Positions 33,725 through 44,712 of a stretch of DNA of 64,000 bases are shown piece by piece. Numbering within the stretch: the first letter of the stretch is position 1; every line of letters starts with the position of its first letter. The notes under the pieces were generated by a model. It was not told where the DNA came from, ran no database searches, and saw only the letters and a program-made list of their open reading frames with translations. The stretch is taken from NCBI GenBank assembly GCA_036873135.1, contig JAPTYO010000002.1:41221452-41285451 (forward strand), read 5' to 3'. Made by a program: the position numbers and the translations under genes. Source of the stretch: Clarkia xantiana subsp. parviflora (taxonomy: Eukaryota > Streptophyta > Magnoliopsida > Myrtales > Onagraceae).

Positions 33725-33868
33725 TCTCCATCCAATCTTTTTGGACACATATTCCCCAGACCTGCTACCCGTGGCTTCGAGGAACATCTATTCTTCTTAA
33801 TCCAGTTACTTGCCTCATTTCTATTTGCTGAGTTGTTTACATAACATTTAAAGAGTACTTATTTTCCA
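33725..33868 (-). repeat. FPF1 duplication unit 2 (right part)
   Basis: It continues the unit interrupted at 15959. 'caatctttttggacacatattcc' through 'gttgtttacataacatttaaagagtactt' matches 57427-57560 in unit 3 and the end of unit 1 (8763-8842). It proves that Copia-A inserted into pre-existing host sequence. Confidence 0.9.
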
Positions 33869-34100
33869 AAAAAAATTGAAATAAAAATGATACATTGTTT
33901 ATTTAAGTATTCTTTTATCTTCTCAACACCTTATTCCTAAATATATTTTTTCAAGTTTTATCTGTGCCTGTATATTTTTAGTACATTACAAACTTTTTGG
34001 TAATGTTTTGGCGTACCAAAAAATAGGACTTTTGGCGTACCAAAAAATAGGACTTTTGGCGATATTTTAGAAAAAACACGATTTTTTAGGGATGTCACTA
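33869..34100. other. AT-rich spacer with a short direct repeat
   Basis: There is no gene signal. 'ttggcgtaccaaaaaatagg' occurs twice in tandem at about 34008-34055. Confidence 0.55.
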
Positions 34101-36457
34101 CTTAGTTAGAGGATAACTAGAAACCTTAGTTGCCTAGGGGAATCACAAGAGAAGTTAGCCATGGTCTGCGGGCCATGGAGGGAACGGGATCGACTAGGTC
34201 CTAAAACGATATCTAGTGCGTCAAACACCGTTGATGAAATAGCGTCTCAGGTACGCGTCGTTTGCCACATACATAAAACAGTAAAACATTTTATTTGACG
34301 AAAGTCATCTGATATGTTTCATTTATGAACTTTTCAAGTGTGATCGTCAACATGGCAAGAGTTCTCGCATAAATATTACTTCTCTTTGTTGCTTCGTGAA
34401 GGATCAAGAACTTTTACATTGTCAGTTATCTCATTGATTCGTTCAAATTTCTAAATTTTGGTTGTTTAAGATTCGGAGTTATTGAATAAAGTAATTATTA
34501 TTCGATTCTAAATGCAATTTAGTTATCATTTATCGGCCCGGTCAAAGGGAACGATCCGAAACGAAATCCTAAGCTTATCGTTTGGGAACCAAATTTCGGC
34601 TAGGTCGATTGGTCGTAGAAAACGAAACGATGAGCACGCTCCATCATAATCTCAAACATACCTGTTGATTGTGATGTAAGAATGCGTACCGATCATTATT
34701 CCTTATTTTTTAGTACTTCATATAATTAATAAAATTCTAACGCCAAACATGTGCGAAACCGACTAAATTAAATTTTGTAAACGAAACGAATTCACCATGG
34801 GCTAAACTTAGTGACGCGCAACGCGCAAGTCCCTCGAAATACGGGACACATCGTTTCGAAATACAAATATAATATGAAGTGTTTGAATGATTTAATGCTC
34901 GAAATAAATTTTCATTGCACACGTAGCCATTTCAGTTTACGGTACACAAACAACTTCCCGTGGAGAATTGTGAAACGAGCAAAGGGTCAAAACCTATTGC
35001 ACGAACCGAGGCAGAAAAAACCTCAAAGTATGAGTATGCAATGAAACTGATTTTCTGTTAAACGATATTCTACATATCGCCTCTAACGAATCAGATTGGC
35101 GGAGCATAATAATCACACACTTCTAGGACATGGCCAGTATCATGATATCGCTTGCTCTACTTCCGGTCTCTTTTGAGGATGGTATGTATTTGACTGCAAA
35201 TCATGTGGTGAACCCAGTTCATATAAAATCGGTTACACAAAACCATATGAGCTCTAAATTGGTAAAGAGATGGATATTACCAAGCTGCAAACCTGCGGGT
35301 GATGCAGCACACACATATCGACCGACAGCCGATTCGGCTAGTTGGAACCTAGAGGACTGAAAAATATCTTTAACGATACTACGAACTCTACGGGACACTT
35401 GTAAGGACATCTCTAGAAAATGGTTGCATGGCTGAACATTAGACGCTACGTTCCTTGATGACGAATTTCTGACGCTTTGTAACATCAAAACAAATGAAGT
35501 CTTAATTGAACTAGAACATGATGATGATGTTCAGGCCCCACTTACTTTGAGTTGGAGATATGAGGCGGCAACACCAGATAAAGGCATGGTCAATGAGAAT
35601 GGATAAATTTTTATACTAAATCCAGTGGGAGGAGTCAATCCAACCACGCAGATCACTGTTGCTGCATGTGCGAATCAATTGGAACCTGATCATCACACTG
35701 CTGAACCGTAGGATGAGAATCCTATAATTCCTCAACTACCTACTGAAAGCAGTGGGATTGGTACAACCACCTAGGTTCCTGGTCCTAGCAACCATGGAAT
35801 TAATCTCGGAAGTAGAAACCTGAGACCAAGAGGTAGTCCAAGAAAAGTTGTAGGAGAAGGTTCAAGCAGTGCTTTTGTTCCCAATAGGAGTATTGTTCCG
35901 TGTGGGAGCATTGTTCCCAGTGGGAGTGTAGTTAAAAATCAAGATGGGAATAACGAACCTAGACGTAGTCAAAGGCACCGAACTTCTCCTAAGAAGTATC
36001 CCATCGAAATAAGACAACTTTTCACCCTGACTTCAGTTGATGAACCGGTAACGGTTAAAAAAGCGTTGGATGGACCTCAAGCGAAGAAATGGAGGAAAAC
36101 AATGGAGGAAGAAGTCGCCTCTATGAAATCCAATTCGGTATGGTCGTTAGTTGATTTGCCTGTTAACTGCAGAGCAATAGGGGCTAAGTGGGTTCTAAAA
36201 CTGAAACTCACTGCTGATGAAAGTGTTGAGCGTTACAAAGCTCGATTAGTCGCGAAAGGATATACCCAACTTCACGGAGTAGACTTTGATAGGACGTACT
36301 CATCGACTGTTCATTACACTACAGTCCGGGCTATCCTCGCCTAGGTTGCAAGCCTCGATATGGAACTGCACCAAATGGATGTTAAGACCGCGTTCCTTCA
36401 AGGAAACTTGGAGGAAGCGATCTATATGGAGCAAATGGAGGCTTTCATTACACCTGG
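34101..36457 (+). mobile_element. Copia-D: internal fragment of a Ty1/copia element
   Basis: The segment matches the decayed middle of Copia-B (linker with 'cccacttactttgag', 'agtgggag' and 'gaacttctcctaagaagtatcccatcgaaataag') and runs into a reverse transcriptase. No LTR is attached. It is cut at 36458 by the Gypsy-2 LTR, and the rest of the element is not found on the far side. The left limit is uncertain; the first several hundred bases are only loosely similar to other copies. Confidence 0.65.
36066..36457 (+). pseudogene. Copia-D reverse transcriptase, N-terminal part
   Basis: Residues read 'MDGPQAKKWRKTMEEEVASM', 'NSVWSLVDLPVNCRAIGAKWV', 'ERYKARLVAKGYTQLHGVDF' and 'TTVRAILA'. After a TAG the frame continues 'VASLDMELHQMDVKTAFLQ' and 'YMEQMEAFITPG'. 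This is the start of a copia RVT_2 domain. It stops exactly where the Gypsy-2 LTR begins, in the middle of the conserved 'FITPG' block. The YVDD catalytic half was lost. Confidence 0.88.
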
Positions 36458-37251
36458 TGTTGGATATGATTCGAAGTAACCCAACAAGGGTCGACAAACT
36501 TCAATACGGGATCCTCAAAAGTCAATCACATCCAAGTCGAGATCTCAGAAAGATAGGTCGACGATAATTCCTGCTCAGAATGAGGAAACAAGAATAGGTA
36601 GTCGACACCAAATATGGAGAAAGTCGACGACTGAGATCTTTGAAAGATTGGCGACAAGACCACTCAAAACTTTTCCTCTTAAGGAATAAGTCGAGTCGAG
36701 AGCCAAGCACTATCAAGAAAACTCTTCCTCTTAAGGAAGGGGACAGCTTGCGACCTACTTGTCACCTGCTCGCCGTCTCTAGGTTTAAAGAAACCCTTCT
36801 CATAGGTGGCAACCTGCTTCTCACCTAGTTGGAGAAACCTTCAATAATAAGGAATGCTGTGATGGTGACCTTCTTGTTACCTACTGACACTTCACCATCT
36901 CCTTCAACCAATCAGAAAAAGGCGGCTACCGCCACTGAGCACCCAATCAAAACACAGCAGCCGCCACTTAAAGTTGGTATAAACCTCCCCTCTAAATAAG
37001 GAAACACGTTCATTATTTTACATTACATTCACTTACTTTTATAGTATACTCTTAAATTCCATTACTGAGTTAAGCTTCAGAGTGGAATCACGAGTCATCT
37101 CCACCCCTTTTCAGGTCGTCGCCTACTAAAAGCTTCCTAAGGGAAACTAAGCACCCCTGAGGTCGACAAAGACACATAAAAGAGCTAGTTCCCGGCGAGA
37201 TCTCGAAATCCATTACCAGAAGCTTCAGGCCACGTCATTTTGATCCCAACA
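36458..37251 (+). repeat. Gypsy-2 5' LTR
   Basis: The LTR begins TGTTGGATATG at the break in Copia-D and ends GATCCCAACA next to the primer-binding site (794 bp). It has a TATA-like 'ggtataaacc' at about 36976 and internal repeats built on 'gcgacctacttgtcacctgc'. The TGTTGG...CCAACA ends are perfectly inverted. Confidence 0.8.
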
Positions 37252-37268
37252 TTTGGCACCGTCTGTGC
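37252..37268 (+). promoter_or_regulatory. Gypsy-2 primer-binding site
   Basis: TTTGGCACCGTCTGTGC is the same motif as in Gypsy-1 (TTGGCGCCGTCTGTGGG), with two or three changes. Confidence 0.8.
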
Positions 37269-37290
37269 AAAATGGTGATAAAAAAAAGTC

Positions 37291-37794
37291 ATGGCACCAC
37301 CAATGAGCAACTCGAGACGAAACCAAACAAGGAGACCAGAGGATTTCTCCCAAGGATCGACAGAAAACATGGAAGATTACTTCAGGCGTTTCCAAGGAGC
37401 CTATAGTGGAGGTGAACTTGCGGAGGAAGAAGCCATCCGAACATTCTTCAGAGGGTTGGGACCACAGTTCCAATCTTTAACCATCACTCAATACATGGAA
37501 CCCGTTGTGAGATGGAAATATCTAACTCATAGAGTAACCCGCCATATCAGGGTAGAGCAGTTTCGGGCAAATCGCTCCACCCAACAAGATACCCCTCGAG
37601 GTCGAGGTGAGAGCTCATCCATCCGAGGTGTTTCCTCAAGAGAATTCCGACAAACTCAGCAGAGGTTGGAAGCACTTCTAATGACGGAAGGAACTCGATG
37701 TCCCCCCTCCTACTGTGAAAGTCACCAAGAAGAGGGGCACAACACAGAAGATTGCCTTCTCACCATGGAAGAGCTAGAATTTATGCACACATAA
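37291..37794 (+). pseudogene. Gypsy-2 gag, shortened
   Basis: The 167-residue frame contains 'MEDYFRRFQGAY', 'EEEAIRTFFRGLGPQFQSL' and a zinc-binding-like 'CESHQEEGHNTEDC' near residues 149-162. These correspond to the end of capsid and the nucleocapsid of Gypsy-1. The front capsid half present in Gypsy-1 (5336-5971) is missing, so gag has an internal deletion or was 5'-truncated. Confidence 0.75.
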
Positions 37795-37979
37795 ATTCAA
37801 AGACATCATCGTCGTCGGGCCCACGAAGGTCGAAGATGGAGAACCCCTCCAAACAATGACATCAATGTTTTGTCGGGAGGATTTGCAGTCGGAGGAGAGT
37901 CGAGCACCGCTTGAGACGCTTATGCGAGCCAAGACGTCTCCTCATCGGGTTCTCACAAGAGATCAAGGGAGCTGGAGCT

Positions 37980-38380
37980 AATGGCAGTCAACTTCTCCAC
38001 ATATGACTTAACCAAGACAACACAGCTCCATGAAGATGCTCTAGTGATTACAAATCGAATAGACGATTTCGAGGTTAAAAGAATACTTATCGACATGAAG
38101 CTCTAGCGACGTAATCACTTTCGAGGCCATCGCCGCGATGGGATACAAAAGGGAAGATCTTCAAGAGATGCCTTCTCCATTGGTAGGATTTGCAGGGAGA
38201 ACAACTTACCCCCTGGAGGCAATACAACTCCCCGTGATCTTGGGCCAAGGATGGAAGGCTTTGCATTTAAAGGTGCGTTTCCTGGTCGTCGACCAAATAA
38301 ACGCCTACAACGCCATAATGGGAAGGACGACACTCAATTCCAGTTACATCGTCCCCTCCACTGCCCATAAATTTTCATGA
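37980..38380 (+). pseudogene. Gypsy-2 aspartic protease region
   Basis: 'RILID' at about 38083-38097 is followed by a frame break right at the active-site triplet. The C-terminal part is then read in another phase at 38138-38380, with 'SPLVGFAGRTTYPLEAIQLPV' and 'YNAIMGRTTLN'. These match the Gypsy-1 protease (4200-4500). The catalytic motif is destroyed by a small deletion. Confidence 0.75.
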
Positions 38381-38468
38381 TATTCCCCACTCATCACGGA
38401 ATGGGAGAGGTTTGGGGTGACCAAAAGACATCTTAACAATGTTACGTCAATCTCCTCCGAAGATTTAA

Positions 38469-40640
38469 TCAAAGGGAAGCCCTGTCCATCGTGAGAGACG
38501 AAGATCCCCGGGAAGAAGGTGGATGACCAGCCCCAATAGAGTAGTTAGTAGAAGTCGCCCTGGAGGGGGACGATAAAAATATTAAGATTGGAGCTACTCT
38601 ACAGACAGAATTAGCCAAAAGAATAACTGCCCTCCTTAGGGAATATAAGGAGCTATTTTCTTGGCAACCCAGCGACATTCCAGGAATAAGTCCCGATATT
38701 ACCTCCCACGAGCTAAGAATAGATCCAATTGTGAAACCTATAGCTCAAAAAAGAAGATCTATGGGAGCATAGAAGAAGGCGGCAATACGCCAAGAAGTGA
38801 GAAAGCTGGCCGATGCCGGTTTTGTAAAAGAAATACGATTCCAAACTTGGGTCGCCAACCCAGTCTCTGTGAGAAATCCAACAAAAGATGGAGGATATGC
38901 GTGGATTTTCGGGATCTCAACAAAGCATGTCCTAAAGATTCCTACCCCTTACCAAGGATTGACAGCTTGTCGACGCCACCTCGGGACATGAGCTTCTAAG
39001 CTTCATGGATGCATACTCAGGGTACAACCAGATACGAATGCATCCCAACGATGAGGCCCATACCGCCTTTTATGCTGATAGCTACATCTACCACTATAAG
39101 GTCATGCCTTTTGGTTTGATTAATTCTGGGGCCACTTATAAACGGATGGTCAACAAACTCTTCAAATCCATGATAGGAAGAAAATGGAGGCCTGTCGACG
39201 ACATGATTGTCAAAACAAAGAGGGGCCAGGACCATGTCCAAGATCTAGAAGAGGTGTTCGTCTGCATGCGACGCCATCAAGTCAGAATGAATCCAACCAA
39301 GTGCGCTTTTGGTGTTCAATCTGGGAAACTTCTTGGTTTCATGGTCAGCCAAAGAGGGATTGAGGCCAACCCGGAGAAAGTCACCGCCAAAGAAGAGATG
39401 TCCTCGCCTACATGCCAAAGGGAGGTACAGAGTCTCAACGAAAGGTTAGCCTCCCTGGGAAAATTCCTGCCAAGATCAGGCGATAAATCCCTCCCTTTCT
39501 TCAATATCTTAAGAGAAAAAAAGAAGTTCGAGTGGACGCATGATTGTGAAGAAGACTTCCAACAGATGAAAAAGCACCTCAACTCGCTTCCCGCCTTGGC
39601 AAAACCATTACCCGAAGATCCCTTATTCCTCTACCTAAGTGTAAGCTCGGCAGCAGTGAGCTCAGTACTCATCAAAGAAACGTGCAACATTCAAATCCCC
39701 GTCTATTATGTTAGCAAGAATTTTGGTGTCGCCGAAGCCAACTACATGTAAATTGAGAAGTACATATATGCTTTACTAATAGCGGCGAGAAAGCTACAAG
39801 CTTATTTCCACGCCCATTAAATCATGGTACTTACCAAAAAAACTCTGAAGCAACTCTTGCAGAAGCCTGGCATTTTGGGAAGAATGGTCAAATGGGCGGT
39901 GGAACTAAGTGAATTTCGCATTCATTTTGAGCCACGAAAGGCTATTAAGGGCCAAGCGCTGGCCGAATTTATAGCAAAAAATACAGCGACGCCAGATGCC
40001 AAACCTGTCGTCCTCCAACAAGAAGAGCATGTGAAAGCCACGCCATAGAACACTTCCAACGGCAATATGCCGTGGTTGCTGTATACTGATGGTTCATCCT
40101 CCTCCTTGGGATGTGGGGCGGGATAAGTACTGACGCTACCTGATGGAGAGCCACTCCGGTACGCGTTAGCCTTGACCTATCGAGCTACTAATAATGAGGC
40201 TCAATATGAGGCTCTGCTAACAGGCCTTTGTATAGCCAAAGGCATGGGAATCACCAACTTAAAGGTACGATGCGACTCTGAACTAATTGTCAATCAGACA
40301 AATGGAACCTACGTTGGCAAAGGAGAAAATATAAAGAAGTACGCGGAATAGGTGCGACGACTAGAACGAGACATGCCTCATTTCTAAATAGAGGCTATCC
40401 CTCGAGAAAGCAATCAAGAGGATGACGCCCTTAGTAAATTTTCTTTGGGAAATTCTCCACCAGTGCCACTACACTTCATCGAGAAGTCTCTCTACCCAGC
40501 CGTGGAGGCAAGGGCTGAAGTTCTCAACATCCAAGCCCCCGACTCATGGGTTACTCCCATCCAGAATTTTCTGGAAAAGTGAAACCTCCCTGAGGATTCA
40601 CTGGAGGCAACTAAAATCCAAAGAATGGCATAACGATTTG
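38469..40640 (+). pseudogene. Gypsy-2 reverse transcriptase and RNase H domains
   Basis: Blocks run through several phases: 'KSNKRWRICVDFRDLNKACPKD' (38661-38999), 'FMDAYSGYNQIRMHPND' and 'PFGLINSGATY' (39005-39751), and 'FLGFMVSQRGIEANPEK'-like sequence. The first RNase H has 'KKFEWTHDCEEDF' and 'KWAVELSEFRIHFEPRKAIKG'. A second RNase H-like domain starts at about 40078 ('LYTDGSSSSLG'). The polymerase motif reads 'PVDDMIVK', so the tyrosine-methionine of YMDD is altered. Stops occur at about 38770, 39749 and 40047 and several times after 40300. Confidence 0.85.
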
Positions 40641-40679
40641 TAATTTTAGATGGATACCTCTACAAAAAAGGACATTCCA

Positions 40680-41778
40680 CCCCTTATCTCTGATGTGTAG
40701 CCTCCCCTCAAACGGAAAAGATAACGAAAGACCTATATAAAGGCGACGCTGGATGCCATGAGCGAGCCAAAACTCTGGTATTAAAAGATTTACGACAGGG
40801 ATTCTAATGGCTAACTATGCATAAAGAGGTGATAACACTTGTACAAGCCTTCCCTGCCTGCCAAGTTTACGCTCCCAGAATCATGAGGCCACCAGCGGAG
40901 CTGACGCCAATGATGAGCGCCTTGCCTTTCGCACATTGGGGAATCAATCTCATCGGGCCATTGCCTAAATACACAGGTCAACGGACGCACATTGTGGTCG
41001 CCATCGATTATTTTTCCAAGTGGATAGAAGCAAAAGCACTGGCATCGACAACTACTTTCCAGATGATCAAGTTCATACGAGAACAGATCATATGTCGATA
41101 TGGGGTGCCAAAAATCCTCATCAGCGTCAAAGGTACCCAATTCGCCAGTTAAGAACTTGCCGACTTCTGCGAGGAAATGCTTATAAATCAACGGTTCGGC
41201 TCTGTCCATCATGCACAGACAAATGGAAAAGTCGAGGCAGCCAACAAAACGATCCCTAAATGACTAAAGAAGAGGGTGGCCTCTCTAAAGGGAAGTTGGG
41301 TCGAAGAGTTGGACCAAGTACTTTGGGCGGTCAGAACCACACCCAAAAGAGCCACCGGCGAAACTCCTTTCAGCATGGTCTATGGATCCGAAGCCGTCTC
41401 ACCTATTAAAGTAGCTAATATCTCCCAGAGAGTTGCCATATATCATATAGACCAGAATGACGAGCAAAGGAAGATCGAGTTGGATCTCGTCGACGAAAAA
41501 AGGTGGGCCTCCGAGGAAACTCAGGGGAGAATGAAGCTCGCCACTGCTAGGTATTTTAACCGAAAAGTAGGGCGACGCCAATTCTACCTGAGTGAGAAGG
41601 TTTTACGAAGGAATGAGTTTTTAACAGCTGATAAAAGAGGAAAGATGGTGCCAAAATGGGAAGGTCCTTATATCATCGTCGACATACCATGTCCCAACAC
41701 CTACAATTAGAAGATCCACAGGGGCAACGCCTCGACAAGACTTTTAATGCGGAGCACCTGAAGAAATTCTATTTCTAA
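40680..41778 (+). pseudogene. Gypsy-2 integrase
   Basis: 40817-41152 has 'CQVYAPRIMRPPAEL', 'PFAHWGINLIGPLP' and 'AIDYFSKWIEAKALA'. After a stop, 41276-41710 has 'DQVLWAVRTTPKRATGETPFSMVYGSEAV', 'RRQFYLSEKVLRRNE' and 'PKWEGPYIIVDIP'. The end 'HLKKFYF' stops at 41776-41778. The catalytic aspartate of 'SDNG' reads 'SVKG', and the DDE glutamate region is out of frame, so the enzyme is dead. Confidence 0.85.
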
Positions 41779-41859
41779 GAAAATACTTTTATGTATTTAT
41801 ACTACAATAAAATGATAAATAAAGATATGATTTATTTCTTCTTGATGTGTCAAACAGGA

Positions 41860-42017
41860 CTCCTCGACTTCATATAGTTGGCGACAATCCAGGAAATCAC
41901 TCATAATACTGACTCCACGACTTCCGAAAGTCGCCTCTACAAAGGAGATCAGTCATAATACTGACTCCTCGACTTTATATAGTCGACGACGATCTAGAAG
42001 ATCAGTCATAATACTGA
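41860..42017 (+). repeat. 53-bp tandem repeat in the Gypsy-2 3' region
   Basis: Three units start at 41860, 41913 and 41965, each beginning 'ctcc[t/a]cgactt' and ending 'tcataatactga'. This is the same location, after integrase, as the repeat array of Gypsy-1, but with unrelated sequence. Confidence 0.85.
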
Positions 42018-42027
42018 TCGATGGAAA

Positions 42028-42420
42028 TAAGAAACAAGGAGTCAGCTGGTGACAAGCAGGTCGCCACTTAACATTTCTTAGAAGGAAGGGTTTCCTCCAG
42101 ACAGATGAGAAGCATGTCACCATGCCTTCCTTAAGGAAAGGTTATCTAAGGGAAGTAGAGTACTCAATAATTTCACATTTCATTTTTTATTTGTAGGTAT
42201 CTAAATCTATAATTAATTCAATAAAAAATTCAAAAAATATGAATTAAAAATAACGAATAAAGAAATGTTGCTTGGTTTTCCCCACTAACTCGAGAATTTA
42301 AAAGTGAAAACCCCATTTTTTAGTTGGTGTAATTACTTAAGCCGGATGAAAGGAAACGTTTTTCACTGTGCCGAGTTGTGAGGTGCAAGTGGTGATGATC
42401 ACCCCGAGGTATGAACTAGA
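42028..42420 (-). repeat. Inverted gypsy LTR fragment (Gypsy-2 family)
   Basis: 'gtcagctggtgacaagcaggtcgcca' and 'cttagaaggaagggtttcct' match, in inverse orientation, the middle of the Gypsy-2 LTR (about 36720-36830). In direct orientation they match 47150-47340 and 53560-54300. The part from about 42180 ('atttgtaggtatctaaatctataatt') to 42420 ('ggtgcaagtggtgatgatca') also recurs at 54040-54300. Confidence 0.6.
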
Positions 42421-42825
42421 CCCTTGACATACACTCTAGGACCTGCCAACACTCATGAAAAACCGGTTCGGTTCTCCATTCATCCGACTCGATAAACTAG
42501 TACAAGAAAAGAAATTAAAGATATTTAAAAGAATAAAGGCTCGATTAATCCGAAAACAGAATATATAAATTTCTAAGAATCTAAAAATCATATTATGTTC
42601 TACTATTTTTAATTATAAGGATATCTAGCAATATTAAAATGATATACTTCAATATCGTTCGATGTGCCATTTCTATTCGCATGATCCATCTACAACATTT
42701 TTTTTTAAAGTTAAATATCCATTTGCAAAAATGGAACTAATATATAAAACAAATACTTACAAACCTAAAACAAAGAAAAAAATGTCTTTATTTCGATTTT
42801 TGAAGAGTCGTTTTCTGATAATATA
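42421..42825. other. Unassigned AT-rich spacer
   Basis: No gene, repeat partner or motif is seen in this stretch. Confidence 0.5.
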
Positions 42826-43003
42826 TTAGGATTTCGCGGATATGGACTGGCCCGCGATCTTCACATCCACGAACACGAGTCCCTTCTTGTTGGACTTCTT
42901 CGCCTTGTTCAAGCCCAACATCTTGAGTGCTCCAATTCTGGTGGTCCACTTTCTCCTCCTTAGGCACTCGCGAGCCACGTGCGGCTCATCATATAGGAAG
43001 CTG
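42826..43003 (-). pseudogene. Gypsy gag zinc-knuckle to protease relic
   Basis: This GC-richer island reads on the minus strand 'FLYDEPHVARECLRRRKW', then 'IGALKMLGLNKAKKSNKKG', then 'LVFVDVKIAGQSISA' and a stop. Plant gypsy polyproteins of another lineage read 'CFxCDGPHxxRDCPKR ... GALxLL ... KGLMFVDxKINGKxV' just before the protease. Two zinc-knuckle cysteines have become serine and tyrosine. It is flanked by no other gypsy sequence. A splice-acceptor-like 'cctttgcag' lies directly upstream, which may be chance. Confidence 0.6.
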
Positions 43004-43072
43004 CAAAGGTGAAGGCAATTAAGACTGGCGAACTCTTATCACTCTCCTTACGGTTCTGCTGTTCGGGCTGAA

Positions 43073-43665
43073 TGTAAATTAAGGGGATAATTCATACGGA
43101 TCAAACATAGGCACATGCTAGGTAAACTAATTACGAAGCGGAAATGACGCACAAACCTATTTTTGCGATCCGATTCCCTGGACTTCAACGAGGGAGTTCA
43201 CGATCTGCCGAACGGTGTCCTGCGGGAACTCTGATTAAGGAGAAATCCACATGCAATGGTCTCCACAACAAAGCCTCTTCAATTCAGTTGCTGGATGGTT
43301 CTCCGGGGTGAATTGTTTGACACAATTCGACACCTTCTTGTGTAAGGAAATTTTCTGTCGAACCCTTTAATGTAAAGGGAGAAGGATTTCTTTTCTAACT
43401 AAAAGGGATAGAGTGATCAACCGCAAGAAATCCCTAAAACCTCTTATTTATGAGAAGAGGTGATCAAAACCCCTTGGTTGCTCACCTATATTTCGGCCGA
43501 ACCATATAGCTAATTTGGGCCGGCCCTTTTGGGCCGCACATGGCCCATGGGGATTTCGGCCTGACCCGAAATCCCTTATGTGTCATACCCCAAATTAGAC
43601 TTAGTCTGCTGGGCTTATAATAATGGGCTCCTATTACGGCGGTCAATTTGCTCCAAATTCCAACA
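43073..43665 (-). repeat. Copia-G 3' LTR
   Basis: 593 bp, from TGTAAATTAAGG to TTCCAACA on the plus strand. On its right is 'gctcccactcgcc', the complement of the family polypurine tract, so this is the 3' LTR of a minus-strand element. It is clearly related to the Copia-H LTR (54752-55341), for instance in 'aggagttcacgatc', 'gtgtcctgcgggaactct' and 'gacacaattcg'. Confidence 0.85.
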
Positions 43666-44712
43666 GCTCCCACTCGCCAGAATGGAAGGGTTCCTATTAA
43701 TATGTTGTCGACCAACACATCAATATCCATTAAATGATCCATTCCATTTCCCGTATTTTTCATATGAGCTTTGTCGTGCGACCGGCAGACACAACGGACT
43801 TCGTGCTACTCAATGCTTAATTGTGTTGTACCGTCCGCGGAACGTTGATTCCCAAACTATTACCAACCTGTTACTTCTCTATGCTGCGCTGTACCCCTGG
43901 TCAACTATTATACTCCAATTGGCTAGTTTCCCTCAAGGGATACTTCTCCAAGGCACCCGCACAAGTATTCACAACCTTCAACTAGTATCCGACTGGTGGC
44001 CACCTAGTGAATACAAGAGTCGGAGAATTACAGATGTGTATGACCATCCCTATCGCTCATACCCTCAATCGGTGCCCAAAACGTGGTCACTTGGCCTTTT
44101 TGTTCGGTCTTTGCGCTCATACGCCTGGGAGCGAACATTGAGCCCAACCTTGGATATGAGTTCCGAGTGGTAAGGTTACTTCGGGTGCCACTTCATTTAG
44201 TACCCGGGATCAGTCACACACTCAAGGTGAAGAAGTTTGTGTCCTTCAGAATCTCGGAAGATTCCGTCTAACACAACCGAGCTTGACCCCGTTGTCGTTC
44301 GTGGCACGCGCAGTATGAAGTGCGCGTTGATAGCATAACCAGAACTTGTTTTACATCAGGAGTGAAAATTTCATATGCTATTTTAGATTCTCATCTAGCC
44401 CAGAACGTTGTGGTAGACGAATAGAGTTCGTCACGGTGATTTGCAAAACTTTGATCATTTCATGTACCCCGAAAATAAATGATCGTTTTGCATAACCAAG
44501 TTTCTCTTTCGAAATACCATGACTCTTAACCGGTTTTGATATCGGTTAGGTTTCCATTCTATCAAGACGTCCGTGCCCGTGTGACGAGACAGGGTTTACA
44601 ATCTACATATTTAATTAGGAGGTTTTACGACTAGTTTATAGACTGTCCACCCGATGTAACATTGTCCTTATGACATCGAAAACAAATCATAAACTAAAAT
44701 AGCTTTTTTATT
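43666..44712 (-). mobile_element. Copia-G 3' untranslated region, truncated
   Basis: Matches the inverse of Copia-B 26150-27262, including 'acacaacggacttcgtgctactca', 'acgttgattccc', 'gaccccgttgtcg' and the polypurine tract. It stops near 44712 just before RNase H would begin and passes straight into FPF1 unit 4. The 197-codon plus-strand frame over this region is antisense noise. Confidence 0.75.

Larger units (their letters stand above)
36458..42017 (+). mobile_element. Gypsy-2: Ty3/gypsy element (Tat-like), heavily mutated
   Basis: The order is LTR, primer-binding site, gag, protease, reverse transcriptase, two RNase H domains, integrase, then a tandem-repeat 3' region. It is colinear with Gypsy-1 but on the opposite strand. 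Reading frames are interrupted by many stops, often TAG or TGA at positions where Gypsy-1 has tryptophan or glutamine, consistent with C-to-T decay. No same-orientation 3' LTR is visible. Beyond 42017 the sequence turns into an inverted fragment of a related LTR. Confidence 0.88.

Noticed and set aside
43580..44173. 197-codon plus-strand open frame
   Set aside because: It covers the LTR edge, polypurine tract and 3' untranslated region of Copia-G, which is homologous to non-coding parts of Copia-B and Copia-E, and encodes no known domain.
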